DNA of 64,000 nt from Petunia secreta (taxonomy: Eukaryota > Streptophyta > Magnoliopsida > Solanales > Solanaceae): assembly GCA_029990175.1 (NCBI GenBank), contig JARKIP010000003.1, positions 3,968,001 through 4,032,000 on the forward strand. The letters are read 5' to 3'. This document shows positions 34,153 to 46,500 of the stretch, piece by piece (position 1 is the first letter of the stretch; every line of letters begins with the position of its first letter). A program made the translations under genes and the position numbers. The notes below the pieces were generated by a model that was given only the letters and a program-made list of their open reading frames with translations, searched no databases and had not been told where the DNA came from.

Positions 34153-34843
34153 GCTACCCCTCTTTACCCGGAAAAGGATGAAAGAGTTTTTAGGGTAAAG
34201 AAGTTGACGGAAAACCAATTTTGTCACGATAAAGCCAAGGACTTTGATTCCAAGGATCAAAGTGTGTGGCTTATGGACATGGCCGAACTCCGGTTTCCGA
34301 GTTGCCTACATATCTGGGGCTGAAAGAGAATCGGGTCATATGTAGTTCAACGACACTTAGACACGAAAACTCGCACGATTGATTGAAAAATACGCACGAA
34401 TAGGAAAGAATTCAAACTGACGTCCTAATCCGAAGCAAAAGATTAGGATATAATTTGCTTGTTCGAGTGCGATTCTTCAGATCCTCGTTGACGAGTCTAG
34501 CTCATATCAACTATTGCCCCAGTTCACTGCTAAGAAAAAGTTCCACGTTATGCTCCAAATGCTGCTGCGGTACTGCCAAAATCCTGTAATAAACTTGACA
34601 AACGATAAGCGAGCAACTGCTAATAAACTGTAATAATTGGAATGAGAAATAAAAGAGTGATAACATAAAATTATAAATGCGGGTTGTGATATCATCAATA
34701 AGTTCTTCTTTCGATCAACTGACAAGGTGCTCCGCCCGGAGAACCTCTCGCCTGATCATTATTATCGCGAAACACTCTGAAAGCGGTGCTTCAGCCGATT
34801 GTCCATCACTATCATCTACTTGAAAGAAACCTGCATATCCTAT
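34153..34843 (-). other. Polypurine tract and conserved 3' UTR of element B
   Basis: Element-sense AAAGAGGGGTAGC abuts the 3' LTR. The next ~200 bases (34160-34360) closely match 55793-55990 beside the LTR of element T, so this 3' UTR block is conserved between Tat families. No gene is seen. Confidence 0.65.
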
Positions 34844-35575
34844 TTGTGGGTGGAAGGACCCGAGATATCCTATTTATGGGTGGAAGAACCCGATATATCC
34901 TATTTGTGGGTGGAAGGACCCGAATATCCTATTCGTGGGTGGAAGGACCCGAATATCCTATTCGCGGGTGGAAGGACCCAGATATCCTATTTGTTGGTGG
35001 AAGGACCCGAATATCCTATTCGTGGGTGGAAGGACCCGAATATCCTATTCGTGGGTGGAAGGACCCAGATGTCCTATTTGTGGGTGGAAGGACCCAGATG
35101 TCCTATTTGTGGGTGGAAGGACCCGAACAATCCTATTTGTGGGTGGAAGGACCCGAATATCCTATTCGTGGGTGGAAGGACCCAAATATCCTATTTGTGG
35201 GTGGAAGGACCCAGATGTCCTATTTGCGGGTGGAAGGACCCAGATATCCTATTTGTGGGTGGAAGGACCCGAACAATCCTATTTGTGGGTGGAAGGACCC
35301 GAAAAATCCTCTTCGTGGGTGGAAGGACCCAAAGTATCCTATTTGTGGGTGGAAGGACCCAGATATCCTATTTGTGGGTGGAAAGATCCGAACAATCCTA
35401 TTTGTGGGTGGAAGGACCCAGATATCCTATTTGTGGGTGGAAGGACCCGAACAATCCTATTTGTGGGTGGAAGGACCCAAAGTATCCTATTTGTGGGTGG
35501 AAGGACCCAGATATCCTATTTGTGGGTGGAAGAACCCAAGATATCCTATTTGTGGATGGATAAACCCTGTATCTT
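34844..35575 (-). repeat. Tandem array, 25 copies of a 29-30 bp unit, in 3' UTR of element B
   Basis: The unit core is tgggtggaaggaccc followed by a short variable part and tcctatt. I count 25 copies, mostly 29 bp with some 30 bp. The variable part falls into classes (gaatat, agatat, agatgt, gaacaat, aaagtat), and neighbouring copies often share a class. The array lies between gag and the 3' LTR. The unit length is not a multiple of three and lacks stops on the plus strand, so three overlapping plus frames stay open. These are not genes. Confidence 0.95.
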
Positions 35576-36197
35576 GCAAAATCTGAAATCGCCTGGCCTA
35601 TGCTGGTGATGCGATAATCGATCAAAAGCTAAAATAGAGTTGTTCTGAAAATGCGATAAGGCAAATATTCTTCGAGGAACTAATAGTTGCGAGTTCTTCT
35701 CATTTTGCTGCTTGAGATTTCTGCATTCAAAGAAAAATTGTAAGTACTATAAAATTTCTGGGAAGTCGCGACATTTTGCATTGCTCCTTCCACCTTGATG
35801 CTGAACTTTGCGGTAAATACAAAATTTGCCACTGTTTAATCAAAGAACAATTGTCAGTTTTTGATCAAATAACGGTTGACTTGTTTGAATACCTAATTTG
35901 GCTTCAAATCTGCATTTTGCTTGCATGGCAATCAAATGTGTTGTTGCTGCGAAAATCTGTCATTCTTGAAACTCTCCCTTTTGCACAAGAGAAACCATCT
36001 AAAACTGCTGTGGCTTGGCTTATTTGGGAAAAATGAAATTTCATTGATTTTGGGACAAAACCCAATAAGGGTAGCAAAACATAACGTAGTTCATTACAAC
36101 TGGAATGAATAAAATTGCGACAGAGTAGTTAAAACATAAGATAGTTGGCAAATGAAACGCCATTTCAAGCTGCAAAAATGCGGTCTTTTCAGTCTTC
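35576..36197 (-). other. Element B region between tandem array and gag stop
   Basis: About 620 bases of 3' UTR with no domain recognised. In Ogre/Tat elements protease and pol would begin here. Neither the protease DTG/DSG motif nor any RT block can be found on the minus strand. Confidence 0.6.
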
Positions 36198-37667
36198 TTA
36201 GCTTGCAAACCGCTTCTTCTTTGAATATCTTGGGGCTGATGCCTCGCCTTTAACAAAAATTGTGCTTGCAGGAGGAATGCTGCAATAACCACTCAATGGA
36301 TCTTCTTGCACAATTATTTTGCCGCTATCAATCATGTTTTGAATCTTGTATCTCAAGCCACTGCATTCTTCAGTATCATGACCTTGGATATTCGAATGAT
36401 AAGCACAATGCTTTAACGGATCAAAATGTGGAGGCAGATGCTTAGGAATTGTCCCTTTCTTTGGTTGCAAAAGTCCTTCAGCTTGTAATTTTTCAAATAT
36501 GCTTGTCACAGACTCGTCTAGAGGAGTGAATGTATTCGACTTCCTCTTCTTTGACACCGGATAATCAGAATATGATTGTTGAAACTGACTTTGAGAGCCT
36601 TGCAAATTTGAGGGTTTCTCTGATTGAGTGGTGTACCCAAATAAATCAGAAGGAATTTTTCCTGTTGCTATGCTTTCTTCTATCATTTTTCCCTGTTGGA
36701 TCAATTCAGAGAAAGTGCTTGCATTATTGACAACCATTTTGGCATAGTATATGCCTTCTTGCATGTCAATGAAAGCTGCTATTAACTTCTTCTCAGACAA
36801 AGGAGGATGCATCTTAGAAGCCTCTAACCTCCACCTCATAGCATATTCTGCAAAAGATTCATGAGACTTTCTTTTAATGTTGCGCATATCAAACACATCG
36901 GGATCTCCTACTATGTTGAACTTGTATTGTTCCACAAAGTCATGAGCCATATCCTCCCATGTGTGCCATTTGGAAAAATCTTGTTTGGTATACCATACAA
37001 GTGCCATTCCTGATAAACTTTGAATGAAAAATCTCATCCGCAAAGCTTCATTCTTGCCAATTCCAACCAATCTGCTGCAATAATCTTTCAAATGAGCATA
37101 GGGATTCCCCTTTCCATCGAAAGTGTTGAATTTTGGTATCTGATACCCATTTGGAAGCTCAATGTCTGGGTGAATGCATAAGTCTTCATAACATAAACTC
37201 TGAATGTTCCTAGAGCGCAACTCATCTTTAATGACCTCGTGCAAATTGTGGATTTGTCTCTGCATGCTATGTAAATCAGTTTTCTCAACTTCTTTTCTAG
37301 GCAATTCTCGTGGGCGCACTATCACTTGATTTGATTGACTCCAGACAGCAGGCATAGTGCTAAAAGGTGGTTGGCATAAAGTTGCAGCTGGCCAAGCAAT
37401 TGGATTGGTAAGATATTCTTGCGGGATTTGTGGATATATAGAATGTGTAGGCATCGGGTAATTAGGCATTGTTAAGTAAGGTGGATTGGAGGTAAAGCTT
37501 GTATTTGGCAAAGGTTTGCTAGTGTTTACAAAACTGATGATCCTATTCCTTTGGACCACATGTTCTTCAATATCATCATTCTGCGCTTGCAAGATACCCA
37601 TACCAGAACTGGTTGCCTGAAGCTGCTTTGCCATGTTGTTTTGTCCTTGATGCAGATTCTCAGTCAT
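36198..37667 (-). CDS. Gag of Tat/Ogre-like element B, intact frame
   Basis: This encodes a capsid/nucleocapsid protein of about 489 residues from ATG 37665-37667 (MTENLHQGQNN); 14 sense codons separate an upstream in-frame TAG (37707-37709) and the ATG. An N-terminal Gln-rich segment and a Pro-rich stretch precede the Retrotrans_gag-like core. Core blocks are YQIPKFNTFDGKGNPYAHLK, FFIQSLSGMALVWY, WEDMAHDFVEQYKFN and KRKSHESFAEYAMRW. The C-terminus has CAYHSNIQGHDTEEC, a knuckle-like Cys/His cluster seen in Tat/Ogre Gags, followed by LRYKIQNMIDSGKI. An intact frame with no pol suggests Gag is selected for, or the copy is young. Packaging its own RNA is inference. Confidence 0.88.
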   Translation of the reverse strand: MTENLHQGQNNMAKQLQATSSGMGILQAQNDDIEEHVVQRNRIISFVNTSKPLPNTSFTSNPPYLTMPNYPMPTHSIYPQIPQEYLTNPIAWPAATLCQPPFSTMPAVWSQSNQVIVRPRELPRKEVEKTDLHSMQRQIHNLHEVIKDELRSRNIQSLCYEDLCIHPDIELPNGYQIPKFNTFDGKGNPYAHLKDYCSRLVGIGKNEALRMRFFIQSLSGMALVWYTKQDFSKWHTWEDMAHDFVEQYKFNIVGDPDVFDMRNIKRKSHESFAEYAMRWRLEASKMHPPLSEKKLIAAFIDMQEGIYYAKMVVNNASTFSELIQQGKMIEESIATGKIPSDLFGYTTQSEKPSNLQGSQSQFQQSYSDYPVSKKRKSNTFTPLDESVTSIFEKLQAEGLLQPKKGTIPKHLPPHFDPLKHCAYHSNIQGHDTEECSGLRYKIQNMIDSGKIIVQEDPLSGYCSIPPASTIFVKGEASAPRYSKKKRFAS

Positions 37668-40600
37668 TTCAGTGTTCAACGCTAGCCAGCCTTTAACAAA
37701 TGAATTCTACACATTGAACAAAAGCAAGTTAATATGTAAAATAGCAATGCATGCATAGGATTTTAAGTATAAAATAGGCCATTAGGCCGAATGGATGGGA
37801 CCAAATTCCCGACTCAACAAAGAAGTAAAGATTTGAGAGTTCAAAACTCAATGATCAACAAATTTTGATTTTTCAAGATGCGAGTTGAGAAAAAAAAAAC
37901 TTTGAAAGTTTTTACTAAATCAGTATGCGTGCTAGACCATTTTGGCTCAAATTGCTAAAATGGTCGGCTTATTTTGAACATCAATGCTTTTCTCGACTAT
38001 CAATTCTTGCTTGCAAGATAACAATCAGCCCCAATTCTTGAAAACTGCTTCTAATAATGACCAAACCAACTCAATGCCTTCAACTTTCTTTTTGCAAAAT
38101 TCTGCCCCAGTTATGACTTCAACATTTCAACTTGCTTTGCGAAAACTGCTCCAGTTATGAATTCTGATTCTTCAAATTGTTTTGCAAAAGCTGCCCCAGT
38201 TACGACATTCAATACTTTAAACTGCTTAACAAAAGCTGCCCTAGTTGTAATTACTCACGACTTCTACTTGCTTTGAAAAATTTGCCCCAGTTTCTATCTT
38301 TGGGAGATTTAAAATTTAAACACTAAAGGGTCGAGCCCGATGGAGGAGCCTACATATCCTCCTTTGGAGTCAAACCGTGCGTAGTTCTACTTTTCCAAGC
38401 TTGCTATGGTTGCTTGGACCCTGTTAACCTTGTCTTGGCTGGATTCAACACTTTCAGTCAAGTCAATCACAGCAGTTTGACGAGCCATAGGTCCTCTTAT
38501 GATGTTCAAAACAATTAGCCCTTTAGCAACGCATACCGAATTTAATAAAATTTATTAAATCTGAAACTGACGGATCAACTTATTCAAAAATAGAAAAATC
38601 GAGACTGTACTGGAAAAGACCCAAAAGTTTGAGCAAGACACTCATTTTGTTAAAGCCAACTAAATGCGAAAACGCTTATTTAGCTCTAAAGTTATTTTCA
38701 AAAGGATAACTTGCGAATATTTTAAAATATGACGCTAAACAATTTGCAAAATGACAAGACTGGGGTTAAGATAAATAAAATAACTTTTGAAAGGCATTTT
38801 AGAATAACAATATGCATGAATTCAGATGATAGATAAATGACTTCATGAAGCGGTTAAATTTTACAAAAGATAGGTTGAAGTAACATAACGTTAATCTTAC
38901 CATACCGCTGAACAAATTTAATCAAAGCGCAATCCGTGCCAACAAATTTCAAGCAAGTAGCACATATTTAGCAAGTAATCGCATATTAGACAGATAATTT
39001 GACATGTGGCAACCACAAGTAATTGAGCGTAAATAAAATGCGAACGCTTCCTACCCTGTAAGGTGCCTCTCTGTGCCAGAGGTGGGCATAAGACGCGCAA
39101 ACAAATGGTAACGAAAAATAGTTCATGCCAGTTTTGAACAATTCAGATTTAGAGTAAGCAATAAATAATAACAATAAGTGATAATAATCAGCTCTCCGCC
39201 TCGACACTGCAATCCCGTTATCCCAACTAACTTCCAAAAATTGGTGTCAACTCGAAATTCTAACACAGTTCATGCTCTCCACAACATCCACACCAAACTT
39301 CTAAACCCAAATGCCTAAAACCTGAAACAATCCTTCATACTTTTTGCAAACATCAATGCTCCTCCAAGCACAACTCCCGATTATTTTACAACATCCAGTG
39401 GTGAGATTTCCAACTGCCTTCACAATACCAGACTGCAAATCATGAAAGGCGCCAATTGGCCTTTTACAAATAAAACCTCACTGGTCCTCGGCTTTGGACA
39501 AGCCTCTCAGCTTTCTAGGTTTTGCAAGGCTCACAGACCTTGTTCATAGGGCTCCTCACTGGTCCTCGGCTTTGATCAAGCCTCTCAGTTTCCTAGATAG
39601 CCAAGACCGCACTGGTCTTCAAGGAGGGACCCCATTAGCCGTTTATAGACATAGGGGCTTCACTCTCCTAGTATGCGACAAGCATACTTCAATTATCATA
39701 AATGCAGCTGGACAGTCAACACAGGCCTGCACACACGCAAAGCCGTTCACGAGAGGGACCCCACTGATCCTTTTAAAGACACCAGGGGCTTCGCCTCTTA
39801 GATCTCACCATACCATACCATCTCCAAAATACAAACCAACCAAATCTGCCTAACTTTCCCCCGACTGCAATTCTGTCTTGTTTACAAAATTCTGCACTAT
39901 GGTCTCAAATTCTCCGCGGATTGCTATGACCACATAGATTCTGCTAAATTCTTCCATTTTTTTAACCTAAAAGACAACATAGGAGACAAAATTCTAACCC
40001 TGATTTTGCTCAAAACATGGTTAGGACTGAGGATTTGTTATCACATAGCACATAATATGCATTGTCGTTGGGTTTCAGGAACCTGCTGACGTAAGGGTGG
40101 TTTCTTGACTATGGAGGCGGTACCAAGGACCGGGTCCAGACTAAGGTGTAAATGCATGCATGCTCCTAAAAGCTCCGTCTAAGAGTAGGTTAACGGTTGA
40201 GGCTAACAGATGAGTGGCAGGCGGCCTCGTGGTCGAATTACTCCCACGACAATCCGCCAGTACACCAACTCGTCAAAGGGTTCTTTAGTGGAAGAAAGTG
40301 CGGGTGCGTATGCACACACCTCGCGGATATTTGAGTGAGAATGCAAGAGGTTCCCAGGAGTGGGGAAAATATGAATAGAATGCCAGTTTATATATGTGCA
40401 CAAATAAAGGTGTAGTGACATGCTTCCGTGACACACAACAATCAATTAAATTAATCTAAGCATGCTTGCAAATAAACAATAGATATAATCATGCTAGTTT
40501 CAACAATAATTAAATAAGCTACGAATACTTATATCGGCATACAACTCAAACAATACAAACAAACAAATTCGTGAAAGCCTTTTGGTTAGAACCATTTGCG
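37668..40600 (-). other. Long 5' leader of element B with imperfect repeats
   Basis: About 2.9 kb between the primer site and gag with no gene. Imperfect repeats occur at about 38090-38300 (ctgccccagtta-type units spaced 50-65 bases). Others lie at about 39478-39790 (cactggtcctcggcttt and gggaccccac units). Part of 40290-40440 resembles the leader of element C at about 47195-47250. Confidence 0.6.
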
Positions 40601-40620
40601 TATCCCCAGCGGAGTCGCCA
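40601..40620 (-). other. Primer binding site, Tat/Ogre type (element B)
   Basis: Minus-strand TGGCGACTCCGCTGGGGATA, three bases from the 5' LTR. Similar strings are described as complementary to tRNA-Arg in Ogre elements. Element C has a closely related site. Confidence 0.8.
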
Positions 40621-40623
40621 CGC

Positions 40624-43600
40624 TGTTGAACCCTCCCAAAAAATAAATGCACAACAAGTATGCACCGGGATTTGATTTCAACAAAATGGGACTTCAAAGG
40701 ATTTCTTTGGAGTCGCCACCTAATTTAAGGATTATTAGGAACCTAAGTTAACTAAAGAGTGCAGTTTTATTCCTTATTTAAAAGGAAAATAATTCAGAGA
40801 TTCTTAGGTAAGTGGTTCTATTAAATTCAAAAGAAGGTCCCTTGCGGGAGCACTTTCGAAAATCCGCTAAATGCGGTTAATCCGGCGGTTTTCACGAATT
40901 TGTTAAAGATAATAAGTATATAAAGCTAATTTTATATAAGGATAATATGAATAATATAAATAAGATAAGATTTTAATTATGCCGATACTTAGATAAATAA
41001 ATGATCCAATTTAAGATTAATTAAATGGATAATGAAATAATGATCAATTAATTAATTAAAAGTATAAGTAAAGGTTAAATGATGTTAGATAATTAAACAA
41101 ACTAGATAAATAATTGGATAATAATAAATGATTAACTAATTGATTGAATAAATAGATAAATAGATAAGCAAATAAATAACTTAATTAAATATATGAATAC
41201 CTATCAATTTTTGATTAAATAAAGGAGTAAATGAATAATAATTGATTAGTTAAGTGAATAAATAAATGAATAAATATTTAATTGATTAAATAAATTAGAT
41301 TAAGTAAATAAATAAATAAAGGATTAAAATTTAATTGATTAACTAAATAAATAAATTAGATTAAATAAATAAAAAATTGAATATTAATATAATCAATAAA
41401 TAAATAATTCAAATGCAAATTATGACGAAGGTTTGATTTTAATCGAATTTTATTTGCACTCATTAATTGACAAATGATTCTAAACATCCATAAATTAATT
41501 GGCGATTCGCAAAGAAATGATACAAAGCATTCATATAAAAACAATTTAAGTAATTTACAATAATTATTCACAATTCAAATATCATTTCTATCCTACTGGG
41601 CTCCTAGTCAGGTCTACGGGGAAGTCCTATACAACATGCATTTTCTAAGGGAGCGGGGAAGGATGGAGCTTAGAAGATAGAACCCGGAAGCGCAAACTCA
41701 ATCATTGAGCCTTGGACTTTATGATTTTCTTTTTTTCTTTCTTTTTACATTTTCGGGGATATCACCCCGAAAATGTGGAGCGGATCGAATATCTTCCCAA
41801 ATGCATGCTACCCAATTGTGAGTTTTATTTCAACTCGCCCCCAAGGGTATTACATGCCAAAAAATAAAAGAAGATAAGGATCAGTAACGGTAAAGGAATT
41901 GAAGTCATGGACACCATGCAATTACTAGAAAATGATATGCATCAGACAATGAATGTCAAATTAGCGCATAAATTGCTTAATCGAAGATATATAATCAATT
42001 AGACAAAGTGAACATTAAGGCAAAATCAGGGATTAATACTGCACGCACACACACAGAACACACCAGGACAACTGAAACCAAACACTTCAGCTTTGAGACA
42101 ACCTTGCGTATTAACCTTACTAGATTTCACAATTAGAAAGCCGTGACATAAACCAAACTCAATCCGCAGACTAAGGACATTCAACAATACTTAGAAAAAT
42201 CTGCAAAATCAGCCCAGGAACAATAGGAGAAATGATAGAAACCTTTTGAGACGGAAGCTTTAAGGAACACTGAAAGTGACAAGGAAAACTGGACTGCTAC
42301 ACTTTCTTAAAGCACACCTGTACCTCAGGATTTATTTTGACAGATACAAGAAAATCAGGAAGAACTAGGCAAAGGGAGAGGCAGGGTAACTGAAATACGC
42401 CTTAGAAAAATTAGATATAACTCAGAAGCAAATCATATCACGATTTTGAGAACTACCAGAAACCAAAGGGAAATAACACATACTTAGAGTGGAAACTAAA
42501 CTCAAACACTGCTTTCCCTCAGAAGAAACTAGGCTGCTTACTTATTTAACAAGAACAGGAAGATAACTTCAAATATCAGGATGTTTCATGAGACAATACC
42601 AGCTGATCCATTACACTTAACCATCTCGAATTTAGCAACAGAGCCAAGCTTATTTCCAGACATTTTAATACAGGAACTTCACAACAGAAGCAGAGAGACA
42701 TGAGAAAACAAGGGCCAGACAATCAATACTTAGACAGTTGCCCGAAACAGACCCCATCTAACTTCTAACAGGCTAAAGACCAAGCTCTCTTACTCACATG
42801 CAAACAGACCTCCTGAATAACTCCAGCCTGAGCAGACAAAAACAGCCCCTCTAAAACTGTCCAAAACAAACTTCCCAGGCCCAAGAACTAAGAACCAGAC
42901 CTGAACTGAAGAACAAACTACCAGGAGCTAAAAAACACAAACCTGGAACACCAATACCCTCACCAGACTCTTCTCCCTCACCTCTCACACCTGCACCTGA
43001 ACCTACACCAAACCAGGACACCCTCTCCCACACACAGAGCTTACCAGACCATCTCCAAACAAAAAACCAACCTTTCATAGGCCCCTGCTATATCCCTACA
43101 GTCTTGCATTACTTCACCCACTACCTGCATACCCCTGAACTACTCCTGGACATGCACAGACCAAACTCAAAATAAAAGAACTTAGAAAGCTGACCTGATT
43201 CTTTCAAGAAGAATAAACTGAACAGAAGAAGACTTGGAAACAAACAGGATTAGAGAAAAAAAATAAGCCGACAGTTAGAAAAATAGAGGAGACTGAGGAA
43301 AACACAAACATGCAACTGAGTGATCCTAGGCAGAATCATTAGGCACAATAGAGGCCTAGGGAAGTAGACAAGAGATTGAAGATTAAGCTTTAGAGGAACA
43401 AAACCACTGCTACTACACATACTACGAAGATAAAGAACTTCACCTTAACAGACCCTATCCCTATACCTCTTCTTCTAACAAACAGAACCAGGAAACGTAC
43501 CCTTATGAAATTGGGAAACAAACTCATCTTATTCAATTAAAACATTATGGGAGAGAAATGAACCCTACCAAGTTCAAACCTAAAACAACAATTAAAGTTT

Positions 43601-45095
43601 CAGGGACTATTTAAGAGGTAAAGACGCATGGACTGCAGACTAGAAACATAGGGAGGCCTTCTAATAGCTAAACGAGGCAAAACAACAAGAATTACCCCTT
43701 AGGCAGAACACCAAGATACACAGTATCACACTTACTCAAACTTAGGAGAAACAACCTACTTCTGAGGATCCTTAACCAAAATGCATGACTATAGAACAAA
43801 TGAGAACCTACGGCTACACTAGCTGACACACAAAAAGCATAGGGGAAGCCAGATACAGATGCTACAGATACATATTCACAAACAACAGCCAACGCAGAGG
43901 CTCGCTAAACCAAACTACACCCTGACTTCACCTAACAACTTCCAGGGCAATCAGCAATCAATAGCTCAAGCAAATAGAGCACACTTATCAGGACAAATCA
44001 ACAGAATACTAGAAGCTTAACTGAAACACTATAACTGAACTAGAAAAAGCCCCCTATACATTCAGGAGAAACTAAGAGGAAACAGACCTAACACTATTAA
44101 AATACAAACAGAATCATAGCTAAACAATCCGTTAACAAGAGAACAGAGGCAGCAAACAAAACATATAAACTAAACCATACAAAAAGGATGAGATCACTGA
44201 CCTTTTTCGAGGCAGTGAAATGGGCTTGGAATTTGAAAAATGCACGACTCGACTAAGCGACTCGAACGAAGTTGGCGACTTGAAAAGTGAAGCGACCACA
44301 AACTCGAAGAACAATGATTGAGTCTTAAACAGAAACAATAATAGTACGTTTTCTTTTTAAGAAATCAACTGAAAAAAGATCTAATGCATTTACGCTCTGC
44401 CTCCTTTTCCCCTTCCCTTTACTATTCCAGAAAACACGAATGTATACTAGAAAAATTTAGGGTTTGCCTCGAACGAAATTCCAACCTACTCCCTGCTTAT
44501 TTTCGATCAATCCCTTGTGAGATAAAGGTGAGAAGGGTAAAACTACACCTCTCTCATCCTTATCTCCAAGAAAGAGATCAAGGGCTCGGATTCGACTTCG
44601 TTTCAAAATAAATGGACGAGATCAAGTGTCTGTTGCTAATGGGGACCAATTCATACTGGTTTTTGGCGCATAAGAGGGTTTCTAAAACGGGTCAAAGAAA
44701 GGGAAAACGGGTAAGGGGAAATCGGGTATGGTTTTCCTGAAATGGGAAGTTGATACGCGTGGAAAAGGTGGTGTATGTATTTGTATGTAATGTTGCACGA
44801 GTAAGACAGATTTGAGGCCATTACTGCGAATTAGCCTATGTTAGGATAAGGTAAAGTGAAATAGGTGATTGCACGGGTAGGTTGAAATTGAGGCTAGAGA
44901 ACAAATCTAGACATACTTTGAGATTAATTGGAAATTGAAGGGGTTGTGCAGGGTAGGATAGAAATTAGGCTATGCTTTGCAACATTTGGCCTTTTACTCA
45001 GAAATGAATCAATTACATTTAATTCTCAAAATTGTCCATTAATTAGATAATTAGGCATTTAATTAATATTTTCAGGACAAAATTGGGTGTCAACA
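40624..45095 (-). repeat. 5' LTR of Tat/Ogre-like element B
   Basis: 4472 bp, matching 29663-34152 at roughly 98% by eye. Small deletions lie in the taaataaa tract. The hairpin recurs at 41747-41776. Confidence 0.92.
41747..41776. other. Perfect 12-bp stem hairpin in 5' LTR of element B
   Basis: Same hairpin as at 30806-30835, unchanged. Confidence 0.8.
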
Positions 45096-45101
45096 AAGTG
45101 G

Positions 45102-45692
45102 TCTAACTTTCTAGGTTTCGAGAAACTTCCCAATGGATATAGTCTATTAAGATAATAGATTTATGTGAATAATAATATTATCACATCCTAATTTCATAAA
45201 CGAAGATTACTTCAATATTTGCGTGTTGAGTCTTGGCCGAAAGCTCCCTAGAGTCAGCGTTGTTGGTTCTGCTATTGCTTCCAACAATACGCTAAAGGGG
45301 ACTAGAGATTTAGGCGTTATTTTCTCTCTAATAAGTCCACTAGTACAAGTCAACTTATACTGGCTTTGTTTTCTTCCTTCGTTGCCATTTTGACTTCATA
45401 TATGGCCAAGAAAATAATATACTTTAAGCGGTAGCATGTCCTCTTTGCTAACATAGGCTTGGCAACCAATGTCATCTAAAATTTGGCCTTTAAGTTGGCT
45501 TTAATATATAGTCTTTTTGAAAAATTTCCTTTCACTCTTGACATATTCAATTATTGTACCTCATTCATGATAAATACTTTAATATAATTCCACATATACC
45601 TCATACTCGAACTTCGTCATACGAACCAGTTTATTTATACAATTTTCAATATCGATAAGATCTCGAAACGTAAAATTTTGAGGAATGTTACA
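45102..45692 (-). repeat. Chromovirus LTR F, copy 2, right part
   Basis: Continues the LTR interrupted at 29337, starting with tctaa again. It matches 7830-8414 of copy 1 and ends in gaatgttaca. The two parts total about 2041 bp. Confidence 0.8.
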
Positions 45693-46433
45693 TTCTTACT
45701 CCCTTATAATCATTCATCCTCGAATAATTCGTATTCCTGACTCCTAGGTCACTTTGACATTCTACCAACTTGCCAAATATTCTAAAATTTGGCTAAGTAT
45801 TGGATTTCTTAAAAACTTCGGTAGAGTCTCCTCTGTAACTGGACTATCCGGAAAGAATATATCTACCACAAATACCACAACTACACCAACAACAACCAAT
45901 ACACCATAACATACCATACATTGGCACCAATAATAGCTCAAAATAATCACTACCACTCCACCAAGGACGCAAATCTCAACCATAAATGAAACATGCTCTG
46001 GCAAGGTGCTAAATCTCAATTACAAATCATAACATGCTCCGGTAAGGAGCAAAATCTCAATAATAAATCAATCATACTCCGATAAGGAGCTAAATCACAC
46101 TAACGAAATAATTATACTCAGATAAGGAGCTAAATCACATGATAACTCATAATTAACAAGAAAAATTTAAATACCATTCAAACCTTTAAAGTTCACTTAA
46201 CTTGTTACTTAAGTAGATGCGGATACCTTTTCTTCATATTTTTTTTGGCCTCCCGCGTAGCTATTCTGAACTATGATTACAACACAATATTTTCACTGAA
46301 ACTATATCATTTGTTCTTAACTTTCTAATGTGGCTATTAAGAATCTTGATTGACACCTCTTCGTAAGCTAAGTCATTATTAATTTCTGTGATATCGACTG
46401 GAATAACACGTGACTCGTCAAAGATGCATACGA
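45693..46433 (-). other. Polypurine tract, tandem repeat and pol 3' end next to F LTR copy 2
   Basis: Matches 8415-9155: a decayed polypurine tract, the hairpin at 45709-45728 (fully paired if two G-T pairs are allowed), the ~41-bp repeats (45990-46135) and the chromodomain relic. This LTR therefore has a primer site on one side and a pol 3' end on the other. Confidence 0.7.
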
Positions 46434-46500
46434 ACTAGTTTTTTTATACAATTTTCCATATTGATAAGGCCCCGAAACATAAAATTTTGAGGAATGTTAC
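46434..46500 (-). repeat. Third F LTR fragment (LTR end only)
   Basis: About 67 bases from cgaactagtt to gaatgttac repeat the F LTR end (8340-8413; 45627-45691). It is joined directly to truncated pol sequence on the left and to element C on the right. Confidence 0.6.

Larger units (their letters stand above)
29663..45095 (-). mobile_element. Tat/Ogre-like Ty3/gypsy element B, Gag only, giant LTRs
   Basis: A 15.4 kb minus-strand element with LTRs of 4490 and 4472 bp. LTR ends in element sense are TGTTGACACCC and GGGTTCAACA. The primer site reads TGGCGACTCCGCTGGGGA, the type reported for Ogre/Tat elements (tRNA-Arg). Gag is intact over about 489 codons, but no protease, RT or integrase can be found in the 6.5 kb interior, so it is non-autonomous. 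Immediate flanks gtttg and aagtg do not form a target duplication. A wider tctaa repeat (29333-29337, 45102-45106) encloses the element and the adjacent 325 bp. Confidence 0.88.

Noticed and set aside
34844..35575. CRISPR-like regular repeat
   Set aside because: Units are contiguous with no unique spacers, and this is a plant retrotransposon 3' UTR.
34786..35609. Three overlapping plus-strand open frames of 224-266 codons with a repeated peptide
   Set aside because: They are a by-product of the 29-30 bp tandem array, which has no plus-strand stops and rotates through frames. They are antisense to element B, and I see no codon-level constraint.
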